From contig DIFE01000057.1 of the NCBI GenBank assembly GCA_002418985.1, positions 1 to 24,613 of the forward strand: DNA of 24,613 nucleotides, given 5' to 3'. Shown here one piece after another: positions 1-9,000 of this stretch; within the stretch, counting starts at the first letter, position 1, and each line of letters starts with the position of its first letter. The notes under the pieces were generated by a model that worked only from the letters and a program-made list of their open reading frames with translations, was not told where the DNA came from and ran no database searches. This stretch comes from Deltaproteobacteria bacterium UBA5756 (GTDB lineage: Bacteria > Desulfobacterota > Syntrophorhabdia > Syntrophorhabdales > Syntrophorhabdaceae). The position numbers and the translations under genes were made by a program.

Positions 1-223
1 TCCAATTTGCGAGTTTGCTGACATCATTCGTATATGATCCATAATGTGACCTATACAATTCTTCCGCCTCTTTGATGCACTGCAACTGGGCTCTCGCGTT
101 TATCTGTTCAGTCCTTTTGCCGCGCATAGCATACATGGGAAGCGCGATTAGAACTATAATACAGATAATTACGGTTCCTATGAGGAGCTCCAGTATTGTG
201 AAACCTTTTTTATCTAGAACCAT
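1..223 (-). CDS. Type IV prepilin-like protein, N-terminal part (cut by window edge)
   Basis: Only the first 74 codons are inside the window; the gene runs off the left edge. The start gives a short basic leader (MVLDKKG) followed by the class III signal FTILELLIG, with cleavage expected between Gly7 and Phe8 and the conserved Glu at mature position 5. A hydrophobic helix of about 20 residues follows (TVIICIIVLIALPMYAM), then a charged region with a Tyr/Gly-rich stretch (ELYRSHYGSYTND) common in type IV pilins and pseudopilins. The product should be processed by a PilD-type peptidase and assembled into a pilus or secretion pseudopilus. It lies just downstream of a complete pilin gene, beyond a strong palindrome. 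No good Shine-Dalgarno sequence is seen, since the bases upstream belong to that palindrome. Major, minor or pseudopilin cannot be decided from this fragment. Confidence 0.85.
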   Translation of the reverse strand, partial: MVLDKKGFTILELLIGTVIICIIVLIALPMYAMRGKRTEQINARAQLQCIKEAEELYRSHYGSYTNDVSKLANW

Positions 224-233
224 TCGATCAAAC

Positions 234-257
234 AAGGGGGCCCCATGGGGCCCCCTT
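234..257 (-). terminator. Perfect 24-bp palindrome between two pilin genes, probable terminator or attenuator
   Basis: The arms AAGGGGGCCC and GGGCCCCCTT flank a CATG loop, giving a 10-bp, almost all-GC stem. It starts 15 bases after the pilin stop on the minus strand. The T-run after the stem is weak (TTGTTTGA), so termination may be partial. Its position between two prepilin genes suits a filter that keeps the downstream gene at lower expression. The role is inferred; the palindrome is directly visible. Confidence 0.6.
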
Positions 258-271
258 TACCCTTCGTTTAG

Positions 272-745
272 TTAATTCTTGGGCTGATATTTAGTCATAC
301 CGCCGGTAGAACTCCAAGTCCAAGCCTGAAAATTGGGATCAGCTGCACAAGTAAGGACAAGCGTACCAGTCACACCGCTAATGTTGGCTACCGTCCATGT
401 AATAACCGCATCACCGGTCGCAAGATTAAGACCCGTAACGGCAACGTCACCGTAGTTCTTGGCTGCGTTTACGCTGGCACCAGGAACCGTAATACCTAAG
501 CCAGATGCAATCTCAGCAGCAGTACCCATGGCCGGAATAACTGTGGCCGCGGTAGCCTCTGATGCAAATGCAATGATACCGGTCTTTATTGCCCCCATGC
601 TATTGACGATCTCTGTGACCCTCGTCTTCCTCGTGTAGTCCATGTACGCCGGAAGTGCTATCGCCGCCAGGATACCGATGATGGCGATAACGATGAGAAG
701 TTCAATCAACGTGAAGCCCTTTGTGTTCTTGTGAAGCTTTAACAT
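272..745 (-). CDS. pilA: Type IV major pilin (PilA/PilE family)
   Basis: This is a 157-residue prepilin with leader MLKLHKNTKG, then FTLIELLIVIAIIGILAAIA, the classic N-methylated hydrophobic alpha-1 helix. Cleavage is expected after Gly10, Glu is at mature position 5, and the mature protein is about 147 residues. A globular domain follows, ending in TKYQPKN. The start is supported by a GGAGGTG ribosome site (751-757) five bases upstream and by a good promoter about 50 bases upstream. Type IVa pilins usually close a C-terminal loop with two cysteines, the last in a terminus such as YLPxxC. Here only Cys133 is present and the protein stops one residue before the expected second Cys. The full-length globular domain separates it from the short, about 60-residue pilins of Geobacter. 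A pilus-subunit role is secure from the N-terminus; major-pilin status is inferred. Confidence 0.9.
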   Translation of the reverse strand: MLKLHKNTKGFTLIELLIVIAIIGILAAIALPAYMDYTRKTRVTEIVNSMGAIKTGIIAFASEATAATVIPAMGTAAEIASGLGITVPGASVNAAKNYGDVAVTGLNLATGDAVITWTVANISGVTGTLVLTCAADPNFQAWTWSSTGGMTKYQPKN

Positions 746-792
746 AACAACACCTCCTGGAATTAAGTAAGTTAGTAATTCTAATTATCGCT

Positions 793-820
793 ATTTTAAC
801 ACAACCATTAACGATGTAAA
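793..820 (-). promoter_or_regulatory. Sigma-70-type promoter of the pilin gene
   Basis: Read on the minus strand, TTTACA (815-820) and TAAAAT (793-798) are separated by 16 bases. TGT immediately before the -10 makes it an extended -10. A start near 786 gives a leader of about 40 bases ending in the GGAGGTG ribosome site. No sigma-54 -24/-12 pattern was found. Confidence 0.55.
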
Positions 821-954
821 TGATTTTCATCACATTTCGGAGAAAAGACATCCGTCATGACGAAAATGACTGCTACATTTCAAAATTCTTTAATTATAAT
901 ACGTTACCATAGGGAACGAAAAATCCGCCCTTTGCCTCACTCCAGTACGCAGAA

Positions 955-1893
955 TTACTTGCTCATAAAACATGCTACTTTGTGGTCGTTCCCGCCCGTA
1001 AGTTGGGGAACCTGTCCCCGGCAATGTTCTCCTTTGTCTTCGCAATTCTCGTAATAGGAGCACCCTTCCCATTCCCCGTCGGCCGGCGCCTCCTGCCTCA
1101 GGGCAAATTCCCCCTTCGAGGCCTTGATAAGCATTCTCGTGTAGGGGTGCAGGGGGTTCAGGAAGACCTCGTCACGCCCGCCCGTCTCGACCACTTTTCC
1201 TCTGTAAAGGACGAGGATTCGATCGGAGAGAAAACGTACTATGTTGAGATCATGAGAAACAAAGATCATGGAGATATTCGATTTCTCTCGGATATCGAGG
1301 AAAAGATTGACGATCTGGGCCTGTATGGACACATCGAGGGAGGATACGGGTTCGTCGGCAATGATGAGCGCCGGTTTCGTCGCCAGAGCGCGGCCGATAG
1401 CCACCCGTTGCCTCTGGCCCCCGCTCATCTCATGGGGGTATTTCCCGAGAGAATCCTCGTCAAGGCCCACGCTCCTCAATATCTCTCCCACTTTGGCACT
1501 CACATTCGCCCTGCCCTTCGTTATATTGTGGAATTTAAGGGGCTCCGCAATGATATCGGCTATTTTCATCCTGGGATTGAGCGACGAATAGGGATCCTGG
1601 AAGATTATCTGCATTTGCCTTCGGAGCCTGTTCATCTCTTCCCGGCCGGCAGTGAGGAGGTTGACACCGTCGAAGACGACCTCGCCGGCATCGGGCCTCT
1701 CTAGAAGCAGCACGCAGCGTGCCAGGGTACTCTTCCCCGAACCGCTCTCTCCCACGACACCGAGGGTCCGGCCTGCTTCAAGTTCAAGGCTGACACCGTC
1801 TACGGCCCTGATCGTCTCCTTTGCGACAGAGAAGACAGACCTTCGAACCTCATAGTGCTTCTTAAGGTCTAATACAGATAACAGCGAACCCAT
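955..1893 (-). CDS. Oligopeptide/dipeptide ABC transporter ATP-binding protein, DppF/OppF type
   Basis: This 312-residue cytoplasmic ATPase would energise uptake of peptides or related solutes. It shows Walker A GESGSGKST (about 48-56), a Q-loop in IIFQDPYSSLNP, signature MSGGQRQRVAIGRAL, Walker B LIIADEP and H-loop VSHD. The oligopeptide/dipeptide C-terminal extension follows HPYTRMLI and carries four cysteines in its tail, as in DppD/DppF proteins with a C-terminal cluster-binding region. The ATG at 1893 is chosen because AAAGGA lies just upstream and the ABC fold begins there; a longer in-frame start at 1977 would add 28 unlikely residues. It overlaps the preceding ATPase gene by 25 bases, so the two are co-translated. 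No permease or binding protein is adjacent, so the substrate is unknown. Confidence 0.88.
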   Translation of the reverse strand: MGSLLSVLDLKKHYEVRRSVFSVAKETIRAVDGVSLELEAGRTLGVVGESGSGKSTLARCVLLLERPDAGEVVFDGVNLLTAGREEMNRLRRQMQIIFQDPYSSLNPRMKIADIIAEPLKFHNITKGRANVSAKVGEILRSVGLDEDSLGKYPHEMSGGQRQRVAIGRALATKPALIIADEPVSSLDVSIQAQIVNLFLDIREKSNISMIFVSHDLNIVRFLSDRILVLYRGKVVETGGRDEVFLNPLHPYTRMLIKASKGEFALRQEAPADGEWEGCSYYENCEDKGEHCRGQVPQLTGGNDHKVACFMSK

Positions 1894-2843
1894 TGATCCT
1901 TTCTGACCTCTTTCATTGCAGGTTCCTCGCCTCTGCAGACGTCCATGACGAAGGGGCACCTTGGATGAAACTTGCATCCCGAGGGTAATTCGGACAGTTT
2001 CGGTACCGACCCGGGGATGGCTTTTAACCTCTTCGTGTCGCTCGAAAACCCGAAGATTGACTCCAGGAGTCCGCGGCCGTAAGGATGGAGCGGCTCTTTG
2101 AAGAAGTCTTCCACGTGGTTGCGCTCGACCATCCTGCCGGCATACATCAGGCCGACCGCCTGGCCCATGGACTTCATTATCGTCAAATCGTGGGTTATGA
2201 ATATCATCGACATGCCCAGGGTGTCCACAAGACCCCTTATCAAACCCAGTATCTGGGATTCCGTGGCGACATCCAGGGCTGTTGTCGGCTCATCGGCTAT
2301 AATGAGAGAGGGATCGCAGGAAATAGCCATGGCCATGAGCACCCGCTGCCTTTGTCCACCGGAGAGCTGATGGGGATATTGAATATACTTTTTTTCCGGT
2401 TCATCGAACCCCACCTGCTTCAGGAGTTCCAGGGTCCTCTTTTTTACAGCGCCGCGGCCACGGGTCCCGTGTATCTCTATGGCCTCGCCAACCTGCTCGC
2501 CTATCCGCAGAACGGGATTCAAGGCCGTCATAGGCTCCTGAAAGACCATGCCAATACGATTGCCGCGCACCTCTTCCATTTGTTTGTCGGTCAAGGTCAA
2601 AAGGTCGGTGCCCTCAAATACGATCCTGCCCGATACGATCCTGCCGGGCGGGTGGACAAGCCTCATGATCGAATGGGCCGTTACCGTTTTGCCGGAGCCG
2701 CTTTCCCCGACGAGCCCGAAGACCTCCCCTGCGTTAACCGTAAAAGTCACATCATTTACGGCAGGTATGATCTCTTCACCCGTAAAGAACGACGTATAAA
2801 GACCGGTTACCTCGAGAAGTATTTTGTTGTTTGTATTTGTCAT
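1869..2843 (-). CDS. Oligopeptide/dipeptide ABC transporter ATP-binding protein, DppD/OppD type
   Basis: This 324-residue ATPase is the partner of the downstream DppF-like protein; the two normally form a heterodimer under two DppB/DppC-type permeases. Walker A is GESGSGKT (about 46-53), with Q-loop MVFQEPMTALNP, signature LSGGQRQRVLMAMA, Walker B LIIADEP and H-loop ITHD. The family's C-terminal region follows HPYGRGLL and holds the cysteine set in GCKFHPRCPFVMDVC and RCYLY, typical of this subfamily. The ATG lies about 47 bases below a strong promoter, but no clear Shine-Dalgarno sequence precedes it. It is divergent from guaB. With no solute-binding protein or permease in the window, the transporter must be completed from elsewhere or the pair may serve several permeases. 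Confidence 0.88.
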   Translation of the reverse strand: MTNTNNKILLEVTGLYTSFFTGEEIIPAVNDVTFTVNAGEVFGLVGESGSGKTVTAHSIMRLVHPPGRIVSGRIVFEGTDLLTLTDKQMEEVRGNRIGMVFQEPMTALNPVLRIGEQVGEAIEIHGTRGRGAVKKRTLELLKQVGFDEPEKKYIQYPHQLSGGQRQRVLMAMAISCDPSLIIADEPTTALDVATESQILGLIRGLVDTLGMSMIFITHDLTIMKSMGQAVGLMYAGRMVERNHVEDFFKEPLHPYGRGLLESIFGFSSDTKRLKAIPGSVPKLSELPSGCKFHPRCPFVMDVCRGEEPAMKEVRKDQWVRCYLY

Positions 2844-2897
2844 CGACTATCGACGGTATCCAAAAGGAAAATTTTTTTGATTATTTGAACCTTATGC

Positions 2898-2925
2898 ATT
2901 ATACTAAACCCAAATAAAATGGCAA
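2898..2925 (-). promoter_or_regulatory. Sigma-70-type promoter for the dppD-like/dppF-like pair
   Basis: On the minus strand TTGCCA (2920-2925) and TATAAT (2898-2903) are separated by 16 bases, a near-consensus promoter. A start near 2891 would give a leader of about 47 bases. It is divergent from, but does not overlap, the guaB promoter. Confidence 0.6.
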
Positions 2926-2948
2926 GTCTTTTATGTATGAGCTACCGT

Positions 2949-2977
2949 CTGACAGCACATACATATTTTTATATATA
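2949..2977 (+). promoter_or_regulatory. Sigma-70-type promoter of the guaB operon
   Basis: CTGACA (2949-2954) and TATATA (2972-2977) are separated by 17 bases, in an A/T-rich stretch. A start near 2984 leaves a leader of about 35 bases with the ribosome site GAGGTG at 3009-3014. No purine riboswitch-like fold was recognised in so short a leader. Confidence 0.55.
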
Positions 2978-3018
2978 GAGACCTTACAAACACGTATACT
3001 ATCCCCATGAGGTGAATC

Positions 3019-4494
3019 ATGTCACAGAAAGAGCCGACAGATTTCAGGGAAGGACTAACCTTCGACGACGTTCTGCTTGTACCGGCTTCCAGCACGATCA
3101 TGCCGGCGGACGTGGACGTTTCCGCCTATCTCACTCCGGCCATAAAGCTCAATATCCCCATAGTCAGCGCAGCGATGGACACGGTCACAGAATCCAAGAC
3201 GGCCATCTGTCTCGCCCAGGAGGGAGGGATCGGGATCATCCACCGGAATATGACCGTGGGGGAACAGGCCAACGAGGTCGAGAAGGTCAAGAAATCGGAA
3301 AGCGGCATGATCGTCGACCCCATAACGATAGCCCCCGAAAACAAGATAAAGGACGCCCTGGCACTCATGTCCCGGTACCGCATCTCCGGCATACCAGTCA
3401 CGAAGGGTCCGAGGCTTGTCGGCATCATCACCAACAGGGACCTGCGGTTCGAGACCAACCTGGACAGAAAGGTCCAGAATGTCATGACAAAGGAAAACCT
3501 TGTAACGGTCAAGGAAGGTATCGGCCTCGAGGAGTCAAAAAAGATCCTCCACAAGCACAAGATCGAAAAGCTGCTGGTCGTAGACAAGAATTTCGATCTT
3601 AAAGGGTTGATTACCATTAAAGATATCGAAAAAATGCGCAAGTATCCCAATTCCTGCAAGGACCAACTCGGAAGGCTTCGGGTGGGTGCAGCGGTAGGGG
3701 TCGGCCCGGACAGGGACGAGCGGGTCGAGGCCCTCCTCAGGGCCGGGTGCGACGTCATAATCATCGATACGGCGCACGGTCACTCCCGAAATGTCGTTCA
3801 AGCCATCCAGGCGATCAAGAAAAACTTCCCCGACATTCAGATGATCGCGGGCAACATAGCCACCGCGGAAGGATGCGAGGCGCTTATCAAAGCGGGATGT
3901 GACGCCGTGAAGGTCGGCGTGGGGCCGGGTTCCATCTGCACGACACGAATCGTGGCCGGTATCGGCGTACCCCAGATCACAGCCATCATGGACGCGGCAT
4001 CGGTCGCGGTCCGGCGCAATATACCCGTTATTGCGGACGGAGGCATCAAGTTCTCCGGGGATATCACGAAGGCCCTGGCGGCCGGCGCCCAGACAGCCAT
4101 GATCGGCAACCTCTTCGCCGGGACCGATGAGACGCCGGGAGAGACGGTCCTCTATCAGGGCAGAACCTACAAGGTCTACCGCGGAATGGGTTCCCTGGAA
4201 GCCATGCGCGAGGGAAAGACACGGGACCGCTATTGCATCCCTGAAGATGAGGTGGAATCCAAGATCGTCCCTGAAGGTATCGAGGGCCGGGTACCGTACC
4301 GCGGCTCCCTTTCAATATGTATCAATCAGCTGGTGGGAGGCCTCAAGGCCGGCATGGGATATGTAGGCACAAGGACCATCGAAGAACTTCAGGCAAAACG
4401 GAAGTTCATCAGGATAACGTCCGCTGCATTGCGGGAAAGCCACGTCCATGACGTTATCATCACCAAGGAAGCGCCAAACTACAGGATCGAGTAG
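3019..4494 (+). CDS. guaB: Inosine-5'-monophosphate dehydrogenase
   Basis: IMPDH converts IMP to XMP with NAD+, the committed step to guanine nucleotides, in the cytoplasm. The 491-residue product has the usual bacterial length. It opens with LTFDDVLLVPA, has the two-CBS Bateman insert at about 97-205 (MIVDPITIAPENKI; VMTKENLVTVKEGI), and then the rest of the TIM barrel. The catalytic loop GPGSICTTRIVAG carries Cys307, the phosphate site contains ADGGIKFSGD, and the flap has the RY pair at about 404-405. The ATG follows GAGGTG with short spacing. It is the first gene of a run and is separated from guaA by only three bases, so the two successive GMP-synthesis enzymes are made together. Nothing unusual is seen in the protein. 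Confidence 0.98.
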   Translation: MSQKEPTDFREGLTFDDVLLVPASSTIMPADVDVSAYLTPAIKLNIPIVSAAMDTVTESKTAICLAQEGGIGIIHRNMTVGEQANEVEKVKKSESGMIVDPITIAPENKIKDALALMSRYRISGIPVTKGPRLVGIITNRDLRFETNLDRKVQNVMTKENLVTVKEGIGLEESKKILHKHKIEKLLVVDKNFDLKGLITIKDIEKMRKYPNSCKDQLGRLRVGAAVGVGPDRDERVEALLRAGCDVIIIDTAHGHSRNVVQAIQAIKKNFPDIQMIAGNIATAEGCEALIKAGCDAVKVGVGPGSICTTRIVAGIGVPQITAIMDAASVAVRRNIPVIADGGIKFSGDITKALAAGAQTAMIGNLFAGTDETPGETVLYQGRTYKVYRGMGSLEAMREGKTRDRYCIPEDEVESKIVPEGIEGRVPYRGSLSICINQLVGGLKAGMGYVGTRTIEELQAKRKFIRITSAALRESHVHDVIITKEAPNYRIE

Positions 4495-4497
4495 AAT

Positions 4498-6057
4498 ATG
4501 AAGAACCAGTACAGCGACTACCACGATGAACTCGTGCTGATCCTCGATTTCGGCTCTCAATATACCCAGCTTATAGCCCGAAAGGTCAGGGAGCTTGGCG
4601 TCTATTGCGAGATATATCCCCACAATATGGAAATGGACACCATCAGATCCATGAAACCGAAGGGGATCATCCTCTCGGGGGGACCGAGCAGCATCAATCA
4701 GGAGAATGCGCCGATCTGCGACAGGGCCGTTTTCGACCTCGGCGTGCCCGTGCTTGGTATCTGCTATGGCCTTCAGCTCATCGCCAAGTTTTTTGGCGGC
4801 AAGGTGGAGAAAGCCCCCAAGCGGGAGTTTGGCAAGGCCCATGTGTATATCGAAACGAAAGACAGGTTCCTTGACGGCATCAAGGATGGCGACGTCGTCT
4901 GGATGAGCCATAGCGACAAGGTCCTGACCATGCCGCGCGGTTTTGTCGCACTGGCGCGATCGGACAACTCTCCTTATGCGGCTATCCGTAACAAAAAAGG
5001 TGACATCTACGGGGTACAGTTCCACCCGGAGGTCCACCACACACCGAAAGGCAATCGTATTCTCAAGAACTTTCTCTATAAAACATGCAAGCTCAAGGGG
5101 CTGTTCTCGCCAAGATCATTCGTCGAGCTTGCAACGGAAAAGATTCGCCAGGAGGCGGGAAACGAAAAGGTTATATGTGCTCTGAGCGGCGGCGTCGATT
5201 CCTCTGTTGTTGCCGCCCTTATTCACCGTGCCATAGGGGACAACCTCCGCTGCGTCTTTGTCAATAATGGTGTATTGAGAAAAAATGAGGCCGAAGAGGT
5301 CATCGCCGCATACCGGGATATTCTCCATCTCAACCTGAAATATGTCGATGCCGAGGACACCTTTCTCAACGCCCTCAGAGGTGTAAAAGATCCGGAACGC
5401 AAGCGGAAGATCATCGGGAGAATCTTCATCAGGATATTCGAGGAAGAGGCCCGTACCAACGGCTCGGCCCGGCATCTCGCCCAGGGCACCCTCTATCCCG
5501 ATGTCATAGAGAGTGTCTCCTCCAAGGGACCCTCCGCCACTATTAAAAGTCATCATAACGTGGGCGGCCTCCCCAAACGAATGAAGATGACTCTCATCGA
5601 GCCCCTCAGGGAGCTCTTCAAGGACGAGGTCAGGGTCGTGGGACGAGAACTCGGCGTTCCCAAGAACATTGTCGCACGGCAACCCTTTCCGGGCCCCGGT
5701 CTGGCCATAAGGATCATCGGCGACGTGACGAGAGAAAGACTCGAAGTCCTCAAGGAAGCGGACAGCATCGTCCGGCAGGAGATCGAACACAATCCTTCCT
5801 TCAAACACATCTGGCAGTCCTTCGCTATACTCATACCGGTAAAGACCGTGGGAGTCATGGGTGACGAGAGAACCTATGCCAACGTCATAGCGGTTCGGGT
5901 CGTCGAGAGCGAAGATGCCATGACGGCTGATTGGGCGAGGCTTCCCTACCCTACCCTCGACACCGTGGCGCGACGGATCATCAATGAGGTCCCGGGCGTG
6001 AACAGAGTGGTATACGACATATCCTCGAAACCGCCGAGCACGATCGAGTGGGAGTAA
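4498..6057 (+). CDS. guaA: GMP synthase (glutamine-hydrolysing)
   Basis: GuaA aminates XMP to GMP using glutamine and ATP. The 519-residue protein has an N-terminal class I glutamine amidotransferase domain (about 10-200) with nucleophile Cys89 in LGICYGLQL and the His177/Glu179 pair in QFHPEVHHT. The ATP-pyrophosphatase domain follows, with P-loop SGGVDSS (231-237), and then the dimerisation domain ending in KPPSTIEWE, a close match to the usual PPGTIEWE terminus. Length and domain order match the single-chain bacterial enzyme. It starts three bases after guaB with no strong ribosome site of its own, which suggests translational coupling, and it is followed six bases later by dnaE. Confidence 0.98.
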   Translation: MKNQYSDYHDELVLILDFGSQYTQLIARKVRELGVYCEIYPHNMEMDTIRSMKPKGIILSGGPSSINQENAPICDRAVFDLGVPVLGICYGLQLIAKFFGGKVEKAPKREFGKAHVYIETKDRFLDGIKDGDVVWMSHSDKVLTMPRGFVALARSDNSPYAAIRNKKGDIYGVQFHPEVHHTPKGNRILKNFLYKTCKLKGLFSPRSFVELATEKIRQEAGNEKVICALSGGVDSSVVAALIHRAIGDNLRCVFVNNGVLRKNEAEEVIAAYRDILHLNLKYVDAEDTFLNALRGVKDPERKRKIIGRIFIRIFEEEARTNGSARHLAQGTLYPDVIESVSSKGPSATIKSHHNVGGLPKRMKMTLIEPLRELFKDEVRVVGRELGVPKNIVARQPFPGPGLAIRIIGDVTRERLEVLKEADSIVRQEIEHNPSFKHIWQSFAILIPVKTVGVMGDERTYANVIAVRVVESEDAMTADWARLPYPTLDTVARRIINEVPGVNRVVYDISSKPPSTIEWE

Positions 6058-6063
6058 AGGGAC

Positions 6064-9000
6064 ATGCCGGATTTCGTCCACCTGCACCTGCACACACAGT
6101 ACAGCCTTCTTGACGGTGCCATCCGTTTCGACCGCCTTTTCAAGGCAACGAAAGAGTTCGGCATGCCCGCCTGCGCAATCACGGACCACGGCAATATGTT
6201 CGGTGCCGCTGAATTCTACCTCGAAGCCGGGCAGCAGGGGATAAAACCTCTCATAGGTTGCGAGGCCTATATCGCCCCGCGGTCCAGGTTTGACCAGAAA
6301 AGGGTGAAGGGCGAGGATGTCGCTTACCATGTCGTTCTCCTCGCCATGAACCACACCGGCTACCAGAATCTCCTCAAGCTCATCAGTCTTGCCCACCTCG
6401 AGGGGTTTTATTATCATCCGAGGATAGACCGCGAGATCCTGACCAAATACCATGAAGGGCTCATCTGCCTTACCGCCTGCATTAAGGGAGAAATACCGAA
6501 CTCCATCCTTAAGGGCACCGACGAGATGGTCCGCAATAATATTGATTACTACCTGTCGCTTTTCGGTGACCGGCTGTTCTTCGAGCTTCAGGACAACGGT
6601 CTCGATGAACAAAGGATAGTCAACGAACGCCTCATCGAGCTCTCCTCTTACTACAACGTCCCCATTGTTGCAACGAATGACTGCCATTACCTTCGGCGCG
6701 AGGAGGCAAAGGCACACGAACTCCTGCTATGCATCCAAACGGGGAAAACCATCAACGACAAGGACCGTCTGAGCTTTTCCACCGATCAATTCTACTTCAA
6801 ATCACCCGAAGAGATCGCGCTCGCCTTCTCCCGATATCCTGAAGCACTCTCCAATACGATGCGCGTTGCCGATATGTGCAACGTCACCATCGATATGGGA
6901 ACTTATCACTTTCCCGATTTTCATCCCCCCGGCGACATGGACCTCAATGATTATTTCGAGCAATTGTCTCGTGAGGGTTTCGACAAACGGCTGTCCGAGA
7001 TAAGGTCCGCCTACGATTCTTTCGGCGAAGAGCTGCACGACCGGTATCGGAAAAGGCTCGACTATGAGATGGGTGTCATCAAGAACACGGGGTTCTCGGG
7101 CTACTTCCTCATCGTCGCCGATTTCATCAATTACGCCAAAACCCACAGCGTCCCGGTGGGGCCGGGCCGGGGTTCCGCGGCCGGAAGCCTCATCGCGTTT
7201 TGTCTCGGGATCACCGACATAGACCCCATCAAGTACGACCTTATCTTCGAGCGCTTCCTGAACCCTGAGAGGATCAGCATGCCTGATATCGACGTCGACT
7301 TCTGCCGGAAGGGGCGTGACAAGGTCATCGAATATGTCACGGAGAAATACGGTAGAGATAACGTCGCCCAGATCACCACGTTCGGTACCATGAAGTCAAA
7401 GGCCGCGGTACGGGACGTCGGCAGGGCGCTCGGTATGGCTTATGCCGAGGTCGATAAGATAGCCAAGCTCATAACCACCGCCGACAGAGGCATCCAGAGG
7501 GCCATCGACGAGGAGCCCCAGATTCGCGAATTGTACCAGACAGACCAACGGGTGAAGGAACTTCTCGACAATGCCTGCGTAGTGGAAGGACTGGCGCGCC
7601 ACGCTTCCACACATGCCGCCGGAATCGTCATCGCCAACAAGCACCTTGCCGAGTACCTTCCGCTATACAAAGGCAAGCACGATGAAACAGTGACCCAGTA
7701 CGACATGAAGATGATCGAGAAGATCGGGCTCATCAAGATCGACTTCCTCGGTCTCGAGACCCTCACGCTCATGGACACCATCGTGAAACTTCTCAAGATA
7801 GATGGGATCGAGATCGATATTTCCCGGCTGCCCCTCGATGACAAAAAGACGTATGAGCTCCTTTCATCGGGCAACACCTCCGGCGTGTTTCAGCTGGAAA
7901 GCCGCGGGATGCGCGACCTTCTCACCAAGCTGAAGCCATCCCAGTTCGACGACATCATGCCCCTCATAGCTCTTTACAGACCGGGTCCCCTGAAAAGCGG
8001 AATGGTCGATGAGTTCATCAAACGCCGCAGCAACCCGGCCCTCGTCACTTACGAGACGCCGAAGCTGGAGGAGATCCTTCACGATACGTACGGCGTAATC
8101 ATCTACCAGGAACAGATCATGAAGATCGCCTCCGTACTCGCCGGCTTCTCCATGAAAGACGCCGACGCGTTGCGCAAGGCCATGAGCAAAAAAATCCCGG
8201 AACAGCTCGAAAGATACAAGCAGCAGTTCGTCGACGGCGCTGTTGCCAACGACGTCCCAAAAGACGTCGCCGAAAAGATCTACGATGTCATTCAACGTTT
8301 CGGCGAATACGGGTTCAACAAATCGCACAGCACGGCCTACGGGTACATCGCCTACCAGACAGCCTATCTGAAGGCCCATTATCCGACCCACTACTTCGCC
8401 GCCATGCTCACTACCGAGGTGGGCGATACCGACAAGCTTGTCAAATACGTCGGCGAATGCCGTGAATCGGGCATTGAGATCCTGCCCCCGGACGTCAATA
8501 TGAGCCTGAGCGACTTTACCATTGTCGATTCAAAGATCCGATACGGGCTCTCCGGCGTCAGAAATGTCGGGGAGGCAGCCATTGAAAGCATCATCCAGGC
8601 ACGCGAAGAAGCGGGAGGATTCAAATCCTTTATACACTTCTGCAGTATCATCGATTCACGCAAGGTCAACAAGAAGGTGATTGAAAGCCTTGCCATGGCG
8701 GGATGCTTCGACAGCCTCGGTCTCAACAGGGCACAGATACTATATCTGGCGCAGGAGATGCTGGATAAGCTGACAAAGCGGGACACAAAAAATAACGTCA
8801 ATCAGGGCAGTATATTCGGAGAGACCGAAGTTGCGGAAACGACGGTATCTTTTGATATCCCCGCTATGGACGAACTCTCCCACGACGAGATTCTAAACGG
8901 TGAAAAGGAGTCCCTTGGCTTCTATTTCAGCAAACATCCCCTCAAGCCTTACGAAAACCTGATCGCCGAGCTTACCCCGCACGACAGCCAGACTCTGAAG

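Noticed and set aside
853..862. CGTCATGACG palindrome downstream of the DppF-like gene
   Set aside because: Only 10 bp, no T-tail, no spacing typical of an operator pair; too short to call.
746..954. Sigma-54 promoter for the pilin gene
   Set aside because: Pilin genes often use one, but no GG-N10-GC pattern was found, while a good extended -10 promoter is present.
982..1704. 240-codon plus-strand frame opposite the DppF-like gene
   Set aside because: Antisense to a clear ABC ATPase; no motifs and no ribosome site.
5116..6717. 533-codon open frame on the minus strand
   Set aside because: It lies wholly antisense to guaA and dnaE, whose motifs are unmistakable, and shows no family features. 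It is an artefact of codon bias.
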